28,508 bases of DNA from a bacterium (lineage in GTDB: Bacteria; CSSED10-310; JAJRTK01). The notes beneath the pieces were generated by a model that saw only the letters and a program-made list of their open reading frames with translations, was not told where the DNA came from and did not search any database. Made by a program: the position numbers and the translations under genes. The stretch lies in contig JAJRTK010000479.1 in the NCBI GenBank assembly GCA_024278345.1, forward strand, positions 1-28,508. The letters are read 5' to 3'. Each line of letters begins with the position of its first letter. The stretch's first letter is position 1. This document shows, piece by piece, positions 1 through 6,552 of this stretch.

Positions 1-136
1 CCGGATCGTTCCGAGCGATCGCCGCATACTGCTCAGCGGCCTCTTCGTACCGCCCGGTCAGGAACAGTCGGCGCGCTTCCTCCAGGCCTTCGGCCCCAGC
101 ACCGCGCAATGCGGCGGGAGCCGACGATGCGGCCAC
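1..136 (-). pseudogene. TPR-coding stretch in a shifted frame, cut by the window edge
   Basis: Reading the minus strand from about 136 down to 1 in the third frame gives a clean helical repeat with the TPR-like run GLEEARRLFLTGRYEEAAEQ followed by YAAIARNDP. In the same bases, the frame used by the gene just upstream (33-1223) turns into an Arg/Gly/Trp-rich tail that looks non-coding and stops at 33. The simplest reading is that the two stretches are one protein broken by a frameshift somewhere around 100-136. The alternative is a separate gene starting at a GTG at 136, but no ribosome binding site precedes it and the overlap of about 100 bases would be unusual. The protein continues beyond the window. 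Confidence 0.6.
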
Positions 137-1223
137 CCACGGGTTCGAACGTCCCCCCGAAAAGGCGCACGGGCGTGCGCCAGCGGCGCTTTGGCGTCTT
201 GAGCAAGAGAGCGGTCGGGAGGCGCGTCGCGACGCCCCGGGTATTCTCGAAAGAGATCTCCACCAAGTAACGACCGCCGGGCTGCAGAAGGCGTCGATGA
301 GAGAAGGCGTCGATGGAGGCCGGCGTTGGGCGTCGTCCGTCCACGGGCCAGACGGCCACGGAACGGAGTGCCAAGCCTTCCTCGACTTCCGGCCCTCGAA
401 GCCGGATCCCGCGCCGGGGATCCCTGGCCAGGGCGAGACGAGCCCCCAGGTGATTGGAGGATCCGGCGGCCTGTCGGAAAAGCCGCCGCGCGGCCCTTGG
501 GTCTTCGTCCTCCACGAGCCTGCCCAACCGAAAGGCGGCGTCCGCGGCCGTCGCCCGGTCCGCCAGGCTCTCCACCAACAGAGCCGCGCCCTCTTCCTCG
601 GCACCGGCTTCCACCAGGCAACGCCCCACCATCAACAGCAGCCGGGAAGCATCGCCCGGCGCCGCGCAAACCCTTCCGGTGGCGCGATAATTCAAGCAAT
701 CCACCTTCGCGGCAACGTTCCAGGCCTCGCTGTCGATGGCAACTTGCCACATCCACTGGGCATCCGCGCTCCGGAACTCCAAAGCCAACGCCCTTGACAG
801 CGCGTCCACGGCGTCTCTCCGCTTCGCTTCGCCGCCTGGAAAAGCCGGTATCCGCCGGGCGATCCGGCAATAGAGCCGCCTGAACCTCCGAACTCGCTTT
901 CTCCAGAATCCGAGTTCCCGGGCGCTCGTTTCCACGCGCCGGAGCGTCTCGAAGTCGGGACCCCGGGCAGCGGTCTCCCCAGACCTCTCCCAGCGCGCGA
1001 GGATCCCGTCGAGCCAGGTCTCCCAGGAAGCGCGGCTCAAAGGATATCGCCGAACGAGGGCAAACGCCTCGGGGCGCAACGGGGCCGGGTTCGGCCGGAC
1101 GCGGCTCGCGAAAAACGCCGCCAGGCTCGCCAAGGCCAGCCCCGCGAGCAAAGCCCGGGGCCATGGGCACGCCACCTTCCGGCAAGGAAGAGAAAGTTTC
1201 TTCGTGTCCCCATGGATAGCCAT
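33..1223 (-). CDS. Membrane-anchored repeat protein of unknown function (frame probably broken near its end)
   Basis: I do not recognise this protein by name. From the ATG at 1223 it begins with a short basic stretch and one hydrophobic segment (about residues 22-42, ALLAGLALASLAAFF), so it is probably a signal-anchored envelope protein. The middle is Ala/Arg-rich and helical with TPR-like units such as AADAAFRLGRLVEDEDPRAA. Then comes a short beta-rich part (RYLVEISFEN) before the frame degrades. An ATG at 1274 and a more upstream non-ATG start are possible, but the bases above 1223 overlap an intergenic repeat (1301-1348) and read as non-coding, so I chose 1223, which has GGAG about 12 bases upstream. 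It follows the glycosyltransferase gene on the same strand with a gap of about 190 bases and may share its transcript. Confidence 0.6.
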   Translation of the reverse strand: MAIHGDTKKLSLPCRKVACPWPRALLAGLALASLAAFFASRVRPNPAPLRPEAFALVRRYPLSRASWETWLDGILARWERSGETAARGPDFETLRRVETSARELGFWRKRVRRFRRLYCRIARRIPAFPGGEAKRRDAVDALSRALALEFRSADAQWMWQVAIDSEAWNVAAKVDCLNYRATGRVCAAPGDASRLLLMVGRCLVEAGAEEEGAALLVESLADRATAADAAFRLGRLVEDEDPRAARRLFRQAAGSSNHLGARLALARDPRRGIRLRGPEVEEGLALRSVAVWPVDGRRPTPASIDAFSHRRLLQPGGRYLVEISFENTRGVATRLPTALLLKTPKRRWRTPVRLFGGTFEPVGGRIVGSRRIARCWGRRPGGSAPTVPDRAVRRGR

Positions 1224-1300
1224 CGACCTCGGTACTCCGGGCAACGGGAGACAGGGTTCGGCCCTGTCGGGCATCGAGAAGCGGCCGGGGGCGAGGATGG

Positions 1301-1348
1301 GCGAGTGGCGGCGGACGGACTGCCGCCGACGCGAGCGGACGTCAACCC
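1301..1348 (+). repeat. Family 2 intergenic repeat, copy 1
   Basis: This block contains GGCGGCGGACGGACTGCCGCC, an inverted repeat (GGCGGC/GCCGCC) able to fold into a stem-loop, followed by GACGCGAGCGGA and CAACCC. The same order of blocks is found at 6388-6460 (plus) and 13669-13718 (minus). It lies between two minus-strand genes. No ORF or transposase belongs to it. Confidence 0.6.
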
Positions 1349-1415
1349 GAATTCCGCTTCCGAACGGTTTCGAAAGCGCCCCCCGGAGCCGCTCATTCCG
1401 GGTCAAAAGGGCGCT

Positions 1416-2573
1416 TCAACGGGTGAAAAGCTCCTCGTACTGTTCGACGATTCTCCTCCAGCGGTAACATTCGGTGATGCGATTGCGAGCCCTTTGGGCC
1501 AACGCCTCGATCTCCTTGGAAGAACTCGTCTCCATTTCCGCCACCAGGCCAGCCAGGGAGCCGGGTTCCTTTGTGAAAAAGCATGCGCCGTCTCCCCCGA
1601 CCTCTCGGTTGAAGGCGACGTCCAGAAGCAGGTTGATCCTCGTGCAGGCCAGGGACTCCACCAGGGATGGATTGGTGCCGCCGACCTCGTGGCCATGGAT
1701 GTAGGCAAAGGCATGCGCCCGGATCTCCCGGAGCAACTGTTTGTCGTACAGGGTTCCGGCGAAAAGGATGCGGGGGTCGCGATGAAAGCCGGTGGCACGG
1801 CGCAGGCGCTTCCCGTAGCGGTTCTCTCGCGCGTCGGTGATGAACACCAATTTCCTGGGGCTCTTCGTTTTCCGGAACTCCTCCAAGATGGTCCGGTAGT
1901 TGTTCTCCGGCACGAAGCGTCCGACGACCAGGTAATATCCGCCCGACTCCAGATCGTGACTTCGAAACCATGCGGCCAAATTCTCCGACGGCTCCCCGGC
2001 GGCCCCTTGCGCCAAATCGGCTCCATAGGGGATGAAAAGCGTCTTCGGTGAGTAAGCCCGGTATTCTTCCCGAATGTACCTCTCCATCTCTTGAGCATCG
2101 CAAATGACGAGGTCCGAATGCTTCACCATGAGCCGCTCGGAAAACTTCCAGTAGCGCCGGACGAGCCGGTTCCATTTGGTGCGCTTCCACTCGTGGCCAT
2201 CGGGGTTGACGCAAATCCGCACCGCCGACAGCCGCCCAAGGCGGCGGAGGATGGCGACCACCGGCCCGATCCGGCATGCCAGGATGTAGATCACGGCGCC
2301 TTCGAACTCGTTTTGCCGAATGGTCCGCAACGCGTGGCGAAGGCTGACGACATCGTAGAGAACGTTCCTCAAGGGTCCGAGATTCGGAAGTCGGACATGA
2401 AAACAATGGGCGCTGTTGGTCAGGGTAACCTTTTCTTTTGCAGATGAAAGACAAGCGACATGGTAGGAAATCCTGGGACGCTGTGATCGGGCCGTTAGCT
2501 CATCGACAAAAGTTTCGAAGCCGCCGTACCTAGCAGGAATTCCCTTGGAACCGATGATGAATACGCTTTTCAT
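1416..2573 (-). CDS. Glycosyltransferase, DUF1972 / rhamnosyltransferase type
   Basis: This is a GT-B fold glycosyltransferase that probably adds a sugar to a surface polysaccharide at the cytoplasmic face of the membrane. The N-terminus KSVFIIGSKGIPARYGGFET is the signature of the DUF1972 family, whose best-known members are beta-1,4-rhamnosyltransferases of capsule synthesis (WchF/Cps2T type). The C-terminal half carries the donor-binding motif (HGHEVGGTNPSLVESLA), typical of family GT4. Length (about 385 residues) fits the family. I chose the ATG at 2573 because family members start directly before this motif. A GTG at 2612 would extend it by 13 residues and overlap the stop of the sulfate-activating gene as GTGA, which would allow translational coupling. 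Neither start has a strong Shine-Dalgarno sequence. The actual donor sugar cannot be read from the sequence. Confidence 0.88.
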   Translation of the reverse strand: MKSVFIIGSKGIPARYGGFETFVDELTARSQRPRISYHVACLSSAKEKVTLTNSAHCFHVRLPNLGPLRNVLYDVVSLRHALRTIRQNEFEGAVIYILACRIGPVVAILRRLGRLSAVRICVNPDGHEWKRTKWNRLVRRYWKFSERLMVKHSDLVICDAQEMERYIREEYRAYSPKTLFIPYGADLAQGAAGEPSENLAAWFRSHDLESGGYYLVVGRFVPENNYRTILEEFRKTKSPRKLVFITDARENRYGKRLRRATGFHRDPRILFAGTLYDKQLLREIRAHAFAYIHGHEVGGTNPSLVESLACTRINLLLDVAFNREVGGDGACFFTKEPGSLAGLVAEMETSSSKEIEALAQRARNRITECYRWRRIVEQYEELFTR

Positions 2574-2608
2574 ATCAGGATCGGCCCCCATCGATGGCAC
2601 CACCGAAT

Positions 2609-4348
2609 TCACTGGGGGCCAGATGCGCCATTCAAGCCAATATACCCCTCACGTTCGAGGTGTAAATAGATCATCTGCGCCGCTTCCTCGGGGCTGATGT
2701 CCGTGGTGTCAATGACGACTTCCGGGTTCTCCGGCTCTTCGTAGGGATCGGAAATGCCCGTGAATTGTTGGATGATTCCCTTCCGCGCCTTGGCGTACAA
2801 CCCCTTCCGATCTCGCTGTTCACAAACCTCCAGCGGGGTCGCAACATGGATCAGGATGAAGCCGCCCCCCTGGCCCACGACCTGGCGAACCTCATGGCGA
2901 ACCCTGGCGTACGGTGCGATGGGGGCACAGATGGCAATGCCGCCGTTTTTCGTAATCTCCGACGCAACGAACCCGATGCGCCGGATATTGAGATCCCTGT
3001 GCTCCTTGCTGAAGCCAAGCTCCGAGGAGAGGTTCTTCCGAACGATGTCGCCATCCAAAAGGGTGACGGGCCGGCCTCCGGCCTCCAACAGCTTGACCAT
3101 CAACACATTGGCAATCGTCGATTTCCCCGCACCGGAAAGCCCCGTGAAAAAAACTGTGAACCCCTGTTTGTGGCGCGGCGGGTGGCTCTTCCGGAGCTCC
3201 CGGGCTACTTCGGGAAAGGTGAACCACTCCGGCAGCTCCTGGCCGATGGAAAGGCGTTTTCGGAGTTCCGTCCCGGAGATGCCTAGAGCACGCATTCCCT
3301 CCGGCACCTGGTCCCGGGGCACGTAGCTCTTGAGCTCTTCCACGTAGACCATGAGGCGGAAGGGGACCATCTCGATACCCAGCTCCTTGGCATTCTCCCG
3401 CATGAGCGCCTGGGCGTCGTAAGGTCCGTAAAAGGGCCGGCCCTGCTCGTCCACGCCCGGGCCAGCATGGTCCCGCCCGACGATGAAATGGGTGCAGCCG
3501 TAGTTCTTCCGGATGATGGCGTGCCAGAGCGCCTCCCGGGGACCCGCCATCCGCATGGCAAGGGGGAGAAGGGAGAGTGCGGTCGTCTGCTTGGGATAGC
3601 GCTTCAAAAGGGCCTGGTAGCTCCGCACCCGGGTGTAGTGATCGACGTCGCCGGGCTTCGTCATTCCCACCACGGGATGGATGAGCAGGTTCGCCTCCAG
3701 TTCCTTGGCGGCGCGAAGGGTCATGGTCTGGTGAGCACGGTGCATGGGGGTCCGGGTCTGGAACGCCACCACCCGCCGCCATCCGGCACGGGCGAAAGCG
3801 TGCCGCAATTCTGCGGGGGTTCTGCGAACGTCTCGAAAATCGTAATGAACGGGAAGCTGAAGCCCCTCCAGCTTCCCGCCGACGCAATGGGAGTGGGCCC
3901 GGTCCCTCAGGTAGGCGACTCCGGGATGCGCCGTGCTCGTGGTTCCGTAGACGGCGACGGCCTCGGCGTTTTTGTCGAGTTTCCAGGCATCATCCACGGT
4001 GAGGGCTGCCAAAAGGACTCCCTCCGGATCCCGGAGCGCCAGTTTTTGGCCCGGTCGAAGGCGCGACGCCAGGTCTTCCGGCACGTCGAGTGTGATGGGC
4101 AAAGGCCAGAGGGTCCCGCGCGGCAGGAGCATGGAACGGCAGACGGAATCCCAGGTCTCCCGGTTCATGAAGCCTTCCAGCGGCGAAAACCCGCCGTTCA
4201 GCAGGAGTTCGAGGTCGCAGAGCTGGCGATGGGTCAGGTCCCAGGAGGGCCATTCGCGGGATTCCTCCTTGAGTTCGGCGGCCCAGGTCTTCGAGACGAG
4301 CAGGTTCTTCAGTTCTCCTCCGTGAGGAGCAATCAACGTGTGAGGCAT
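2609..4348 (-). CDS. Bifunctional sulfate adenylyltransferase / adenylylsulfate kinase
   Basis: One polypeptide of about 579 residues makes APS from sulfate and ATP and then phosphorylates it to PAPS. Residues 1 to about 390 are ATP sulfurylase, with the nucleotide-binding motif TPMHRAHQ (HxxH near 203-206), HPVVGMTKPGDVDHYTRVRS and GRDHAGPG (near 291). Residues from about 400 are APS kinase, with the P-loop GLSGAGKS (near 403), DGDIVRKNL and the ICAPIAPY region. Both active sites look complete. The order ATPS-APSK is known from Aquifex-type and fungal enzymes. The ATG at 4348 is preceded by AGGAGA at good spacing; an upstream in-frame start at 4378 lacks one. The glycosyltransferase follows at once on the same strand, so PAPS may serve sulfation of a surface glycan as well as cysteine synthesis (inference). 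Confidence 0.95.
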   Translation of the reverse strand: MPHTLIAPHGGELKNLLVSKTWAAELKEESREWPSWDLTHRQLCDLELLLNGGFSPLEGFMNRETWDSVCRSMLLPRGTLWPLPITLDVPEDLASRLRPGQKLALRDPEGVLLAALTVDDAWKLDKNAEAVAVYGTTSTAHPGVAYLRDRAHSHCVGGKLEGLQLPVHYDFRDVRRTPAELRHAFARAGWRRVVAFQTRTPMHRAHQTMTLRAAKELEANLLIHPVVGMTKPGDVDHYTRVRSYQALLKRYPKQTTALSLLPLAMRMAGPREALWHAIIRKNYGCTHFIVGRDHAGPGVDEQGRPFYGPYDAQALMRENAKELGIEMVPFRLMVYVEELKSYVPRDQVPEGMRALGISGTELRKRLSIGQELPEWFTFPEVARELRKSHPPRHKQGFTVFFTGLSGAGKSTIANVLMVKLLEAGGRPVTLLDGDIVRKNLSSELGFSKEHRDLNIRRIGFVASEITKNGGIAICAPIAPYARVRHEVRQVVGQGGGFILIHVATPLEVCEQRDRKGLYAKARKGIIQQFTGISDPYEEPENPEVVIDTTDISPEEAAQMIYLHLEREGYIGLNGASGPQ

Positions 4349-4635
4349 GGGGTGAATCTCCTGCACGTGCACGGGCACATTTTGAACAATGAAAACCGCC
4401 GCTTGATATCAAAACCCCGTCGAAGAGGCTGTGGCACAACAGTTGCGGCGACGCGACCACCTCTGAAGAGGAAAAGTCATGGATGGAGCGACGACGGAAC
4501 AAGGAGTTTTCTCTTATCAGATCCTGAAACGAGTCCCAAGTGCTCCAGAAATCTGGGTATGTACCTACGGTGGAACCATCCACCGGCACGCATCCTTTCC
4601 TCCGTTCCGTCTCTTTGTTTTTGTTGCAACGGATC
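4349..4635. other. Non-coding stretch upstream of the sulfate-activation gene
   Basis: I see no convincing gene here. The bases just before 4349 hold the ribosome binding site of the minus-strand sulfate gene, so its promoter is probably in 4370-4480, but no clear -35/-10 pair stands out. At about 4600-4625 there is a pyrimidine-rich run (CGTTCCGTCTCTTTG) that resembles the run at 4830-4855 on the other side of the following repeat. Confidence 0.4.
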
Positions 4636-4873
4636 GGGTATCCACGCAAGGCGGGACATTCCCGGGACCGTGGAATCGAAAGCGTCCGGGCAACGCCTCG
4701 CTGTTGCTCGGCGGTCGTCCGGGGACGCTGTCCCCCGTCCCCAGGCAGGGCTTCGCCCTACACCCACCAGGGAGTTACCTCAACTTCCCGTTGCAACGAA
4801 GGGCAACGGGAGCCCAGCCCGCGTTTTTGTACGCTCCGCGTCTTTTTTTTGTTTGGTTGCGTATCCCGGCTTA
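4636..4873 (+). repeat. Family 1 long intergenic repeat, copy B
   Basis: The element starts with GGGTATCCACGCAAGGCGGG and ends with GCGTATCCCGGCTTA. In between it shares, in the same order as the copy at 27923-28160, CGGGCAACGCCTCGC, CTCGGCGGT, GTCCGGGGAC, the hairpin AGGGCTTCGCCCT, CACCCACCAGGGAG and a T-rich stretch after TACGCTCCGCGT. This copy has an extra hairpin (CCCGTTGC/GCAACGGG, about 4787-4811). No ORF fits it. The order and spacing make chance similarity unlikely. Confidence 0.75.
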
Positions 4874-5215
4874 GGTGGATGCCCCAACGGGTCCCAATGA
4901 ACTTCCTGTCCGGTCTCTCCGTAAATGGTGGAATCCGTTGAGATAGAAGGCGAATCCAGAAAACACCACAATCCTTGCTCACATCGGTCTTCCAACCAGG
5001 CCTGAGGCCGTTGGGACAACTCAGAGCTGTCTGCAATTCCAGAATAATCCTTTACTTTCAGGTAGATGATCTCAGGCAGGTGCGGCAGTTGCATCGAGCT
5101 TGTGGGGGCCGGGATCGGGGCCCTTCTTGGAAAAGCTCGCGCCTTCCCTTATCATTCCAGAGTCCCATCGTGACCACCTGGCGAAGCCAGGGCCCTTCAT
5201 CCGGGAGCCATGCTC
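4874..5215. other. Non-coding leader upstream of the SH3/SUMF1-like gene
   Basis: No gene is visible. It should contain the promoter of the plus-strand gene starting at 5216. Bases 5195-5215 carry the GGGAG ribosome binding site. No terminator or riboswitch-like structure was recognised. Confidence 0.35.
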
Positions 5216-6289
5216 ATGCCGAATTCGACTCGATTCATAATGATGGTGACGGTAATCCTCGTTGTTGCGGGCTTGGCGGCAAGCTCCCCCGAATCCGCTT
5301 GGGTGGCTGCTTCCGGCGTCAAGCTCTTCCCCATCTCCAATGCCTCGGCGAAGCCTGTGGCGAGACTGGCGAAGGGAACCAAGATCACAATTCTTCAACG
5401 AAAATCCGGCTGGATCAAGATTCGGGTGGGCTCGTCTAAAGGCGGTTGGGTTCGGGAGAAGGATCTGGTTTTTTCCCGCCCGAAGGAAACGCTTTGCGGC
5501 GCCCGGCCAACCAAGAAAGCCGCCCCCGCACGGCCTGCCGTTCGGCCACGGGAATCGCTTTGTGGCAGCGGGAAAGCCGCGGGGCAAAACCCGAGCCGCC
5601 CCAAAACGGTACAAGGGGAATCTCTTTCCGGGGTCCGGCCTGCCAGGGCCCAAAAACCAATGCCACCGAGGAGCATGGCTCTCTCTCTTGGAAAGAAAAT
5701 CAAGACTTGCCTCGTCTGGATCCCCGGTGCTCCTCCGAGCAAGAAAAGTGGTGAGCAAAAGCCGAACCCTGCCGGAGCAGGAGGTGACTTGCAGCCGGAT
5801 TCTCGGGGATTCTGGCTTGGCCAGCGAAGAGTGACGCTCCGGGAATGGAAAGCAGTCATGGGCGGCTTGCACGCCAAATTTTCGGACGATGGGCGACAGG
5901 CGGCCAGAGCATCAAGAGCGGAAGTCCGGGAGTTTCTCCGAAAGGTTGGCCAAGGAGTCAGACTGCCCACAGAAGAGGAGTGGAGCCGGGCTGCCGGCCC
6001 GGGCGAGTCTAAAGGGGCCGTGACCCGACAGAACAAGGGATCGGATGAGGCAGACAAAAAGAGCGTGAATGCAAACCGCCCAACGGCTGGCAAGCCCGAA
6101 TGGTGCGGACAAGAGAAGGAAGGCAAGGTGCCCTGGATCTGCGGCGCTGAGGCGCCTGGCGATCCTTCCATGGCTCCGACGGCGCCAGGCCCGGACAAGG
6201 CTAGTAAAAAAACGGGATTCCCGGGTTTTCGGTTGGCCCTCTCCTCCGATGCAGCAGCCTCCCTAGGAACGATTCGGCAGTGCAAATGA
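5216..6289 (+). CDS. Secreted SH3-domain protein with a reduced SUMF1/FGE-like domain
   Basis: A signal segment (MMVTVILVVAGLAAS) leads into a bacterial SH3 domain (about residues 32-88: KPVARLAKGTKITILQRKSG, then GWIKIRV and GGWVREKDL). Residues 88-153 hold three units of about 22 residues, each built on ETLCG, ESLCG or ESLSG. From about 164 the protein matches the formylglycine-generating-enzyme fold in outline: CLVWIPGAPP (usual VWIPGGTF), FWLGQRRVTLREWKAVMG, RLPTEEEWSRAAG and a final GFPGFRLALS. The domain is only about 180 residues, and the core loop with the usual RGGSW and catalytic cysteines is not evident, so it is probably a binding or structural relative, not an active enzyme. I chose the ATG at 5216 because GGGAG lies 8 bases before it; the ATG at 5210 is too close. 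It precedes the surface protein gene on the same strand. Confidence 0.75.
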   Translation: MPNSTRFIMMVTVILVVAGLAASSPESAWVAASGVKLFPISNASAKPVARLAKGTKITILQRKSGWIKIRVGSSKGGWVREKDLVFSRPKETLCGARPTKKAAPARPAVRPRESLCGSGKAAGQNPSRPKTVQGESLSGVRPARAQKPMPPRSMALSLGKKIKTCLVWIPGAPPSKKSGEQKPNPAGAGGDLQPDSRGFWLGQRRVTLREWKAVMGGLHAKFSDDGRQAARASRAEVREFLRKVGQGVRLPTEEEWSRAAGPGESKGAVTRQNKGSDEADKKSVNANRPTAGKPEWCGQEKEGKVPWICGAEAPGDPSMAPTAPGPDKASKKTGFPGFRLALSSDAAASLGTIRQCK

Positions 6290-6387
6290 TGAAATGTTGA
6301 GGACCCGCTATTCTGGGAGCTGTGCTCCATCGGGGCAGGTTGACCCCAAGGCCTGCGGCAAGAAACTGGGAAAGCGGCGATGAGGAG

Positions 6388-6500
6388 GCGAGTGGCGGCG
6401 GACGGCGGGGAACTCGCGCAGTAGGCGCGGATCGGTGCCGGCGCGAGCGGAAGGCAACCCAAAAAGAAGAACGAGGAGTTTTGCAGAGGATCTTGCGCCC
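6388..6500 (+). repeat. Family 2 intergenic repeat, copy 2 (split core)
   Basis: GCGAGTGGCGGCGGACGG (6388-6405) matches copy 1 exactly. A stretch of about 30 bases then interrupts the core before TGCCGGCGCGAGCGGA and CAACCC (6436-6460). The following AAAAAGAAGAACGAGGAG and GTTTTGCAGA...TGCGCCC blocks are also shared with copy 3, so the element is about 100 bases long. It sits 50-160 bases upstream of the surface protein gene on the coding strand. Confidence 0.6.
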
Positions 6501-6552
6501 GGCTTTGATCTTACGGAGAGCTTTTGCCCCATAGTCCAGGAAAGGTAGCGCC

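Noticed and set aside
1245-1275. tRNA-like T-loop (GGGTTCGGCCC)
   Set aside because: No matching acceptor or anticodon arms around it; it is a short palindrome in intergenic DNA.
4636-4873. Insertion sequence
   Set aside because: The ends look defined, but there is no transposase frame inside, and the ends form only partial inverted or direct repeats.
3467-4900. Long plus-strand open frame of about 477 codons opposite the sulfate-activating gene
   Set aside because: It is the antisense of a well-conserved enzyme, has no domain, and runs on into repeat DNA. High GC content makes such shadow frames common.
5395-6462. Minus-strand open frame of 355 codons opposite the SH3/SUMF1-like gene
   Set aside because: No domain or good start; the plus strand has a signal peptide, SH3 and SUMF1 motifs and a proper ribosome binding site.
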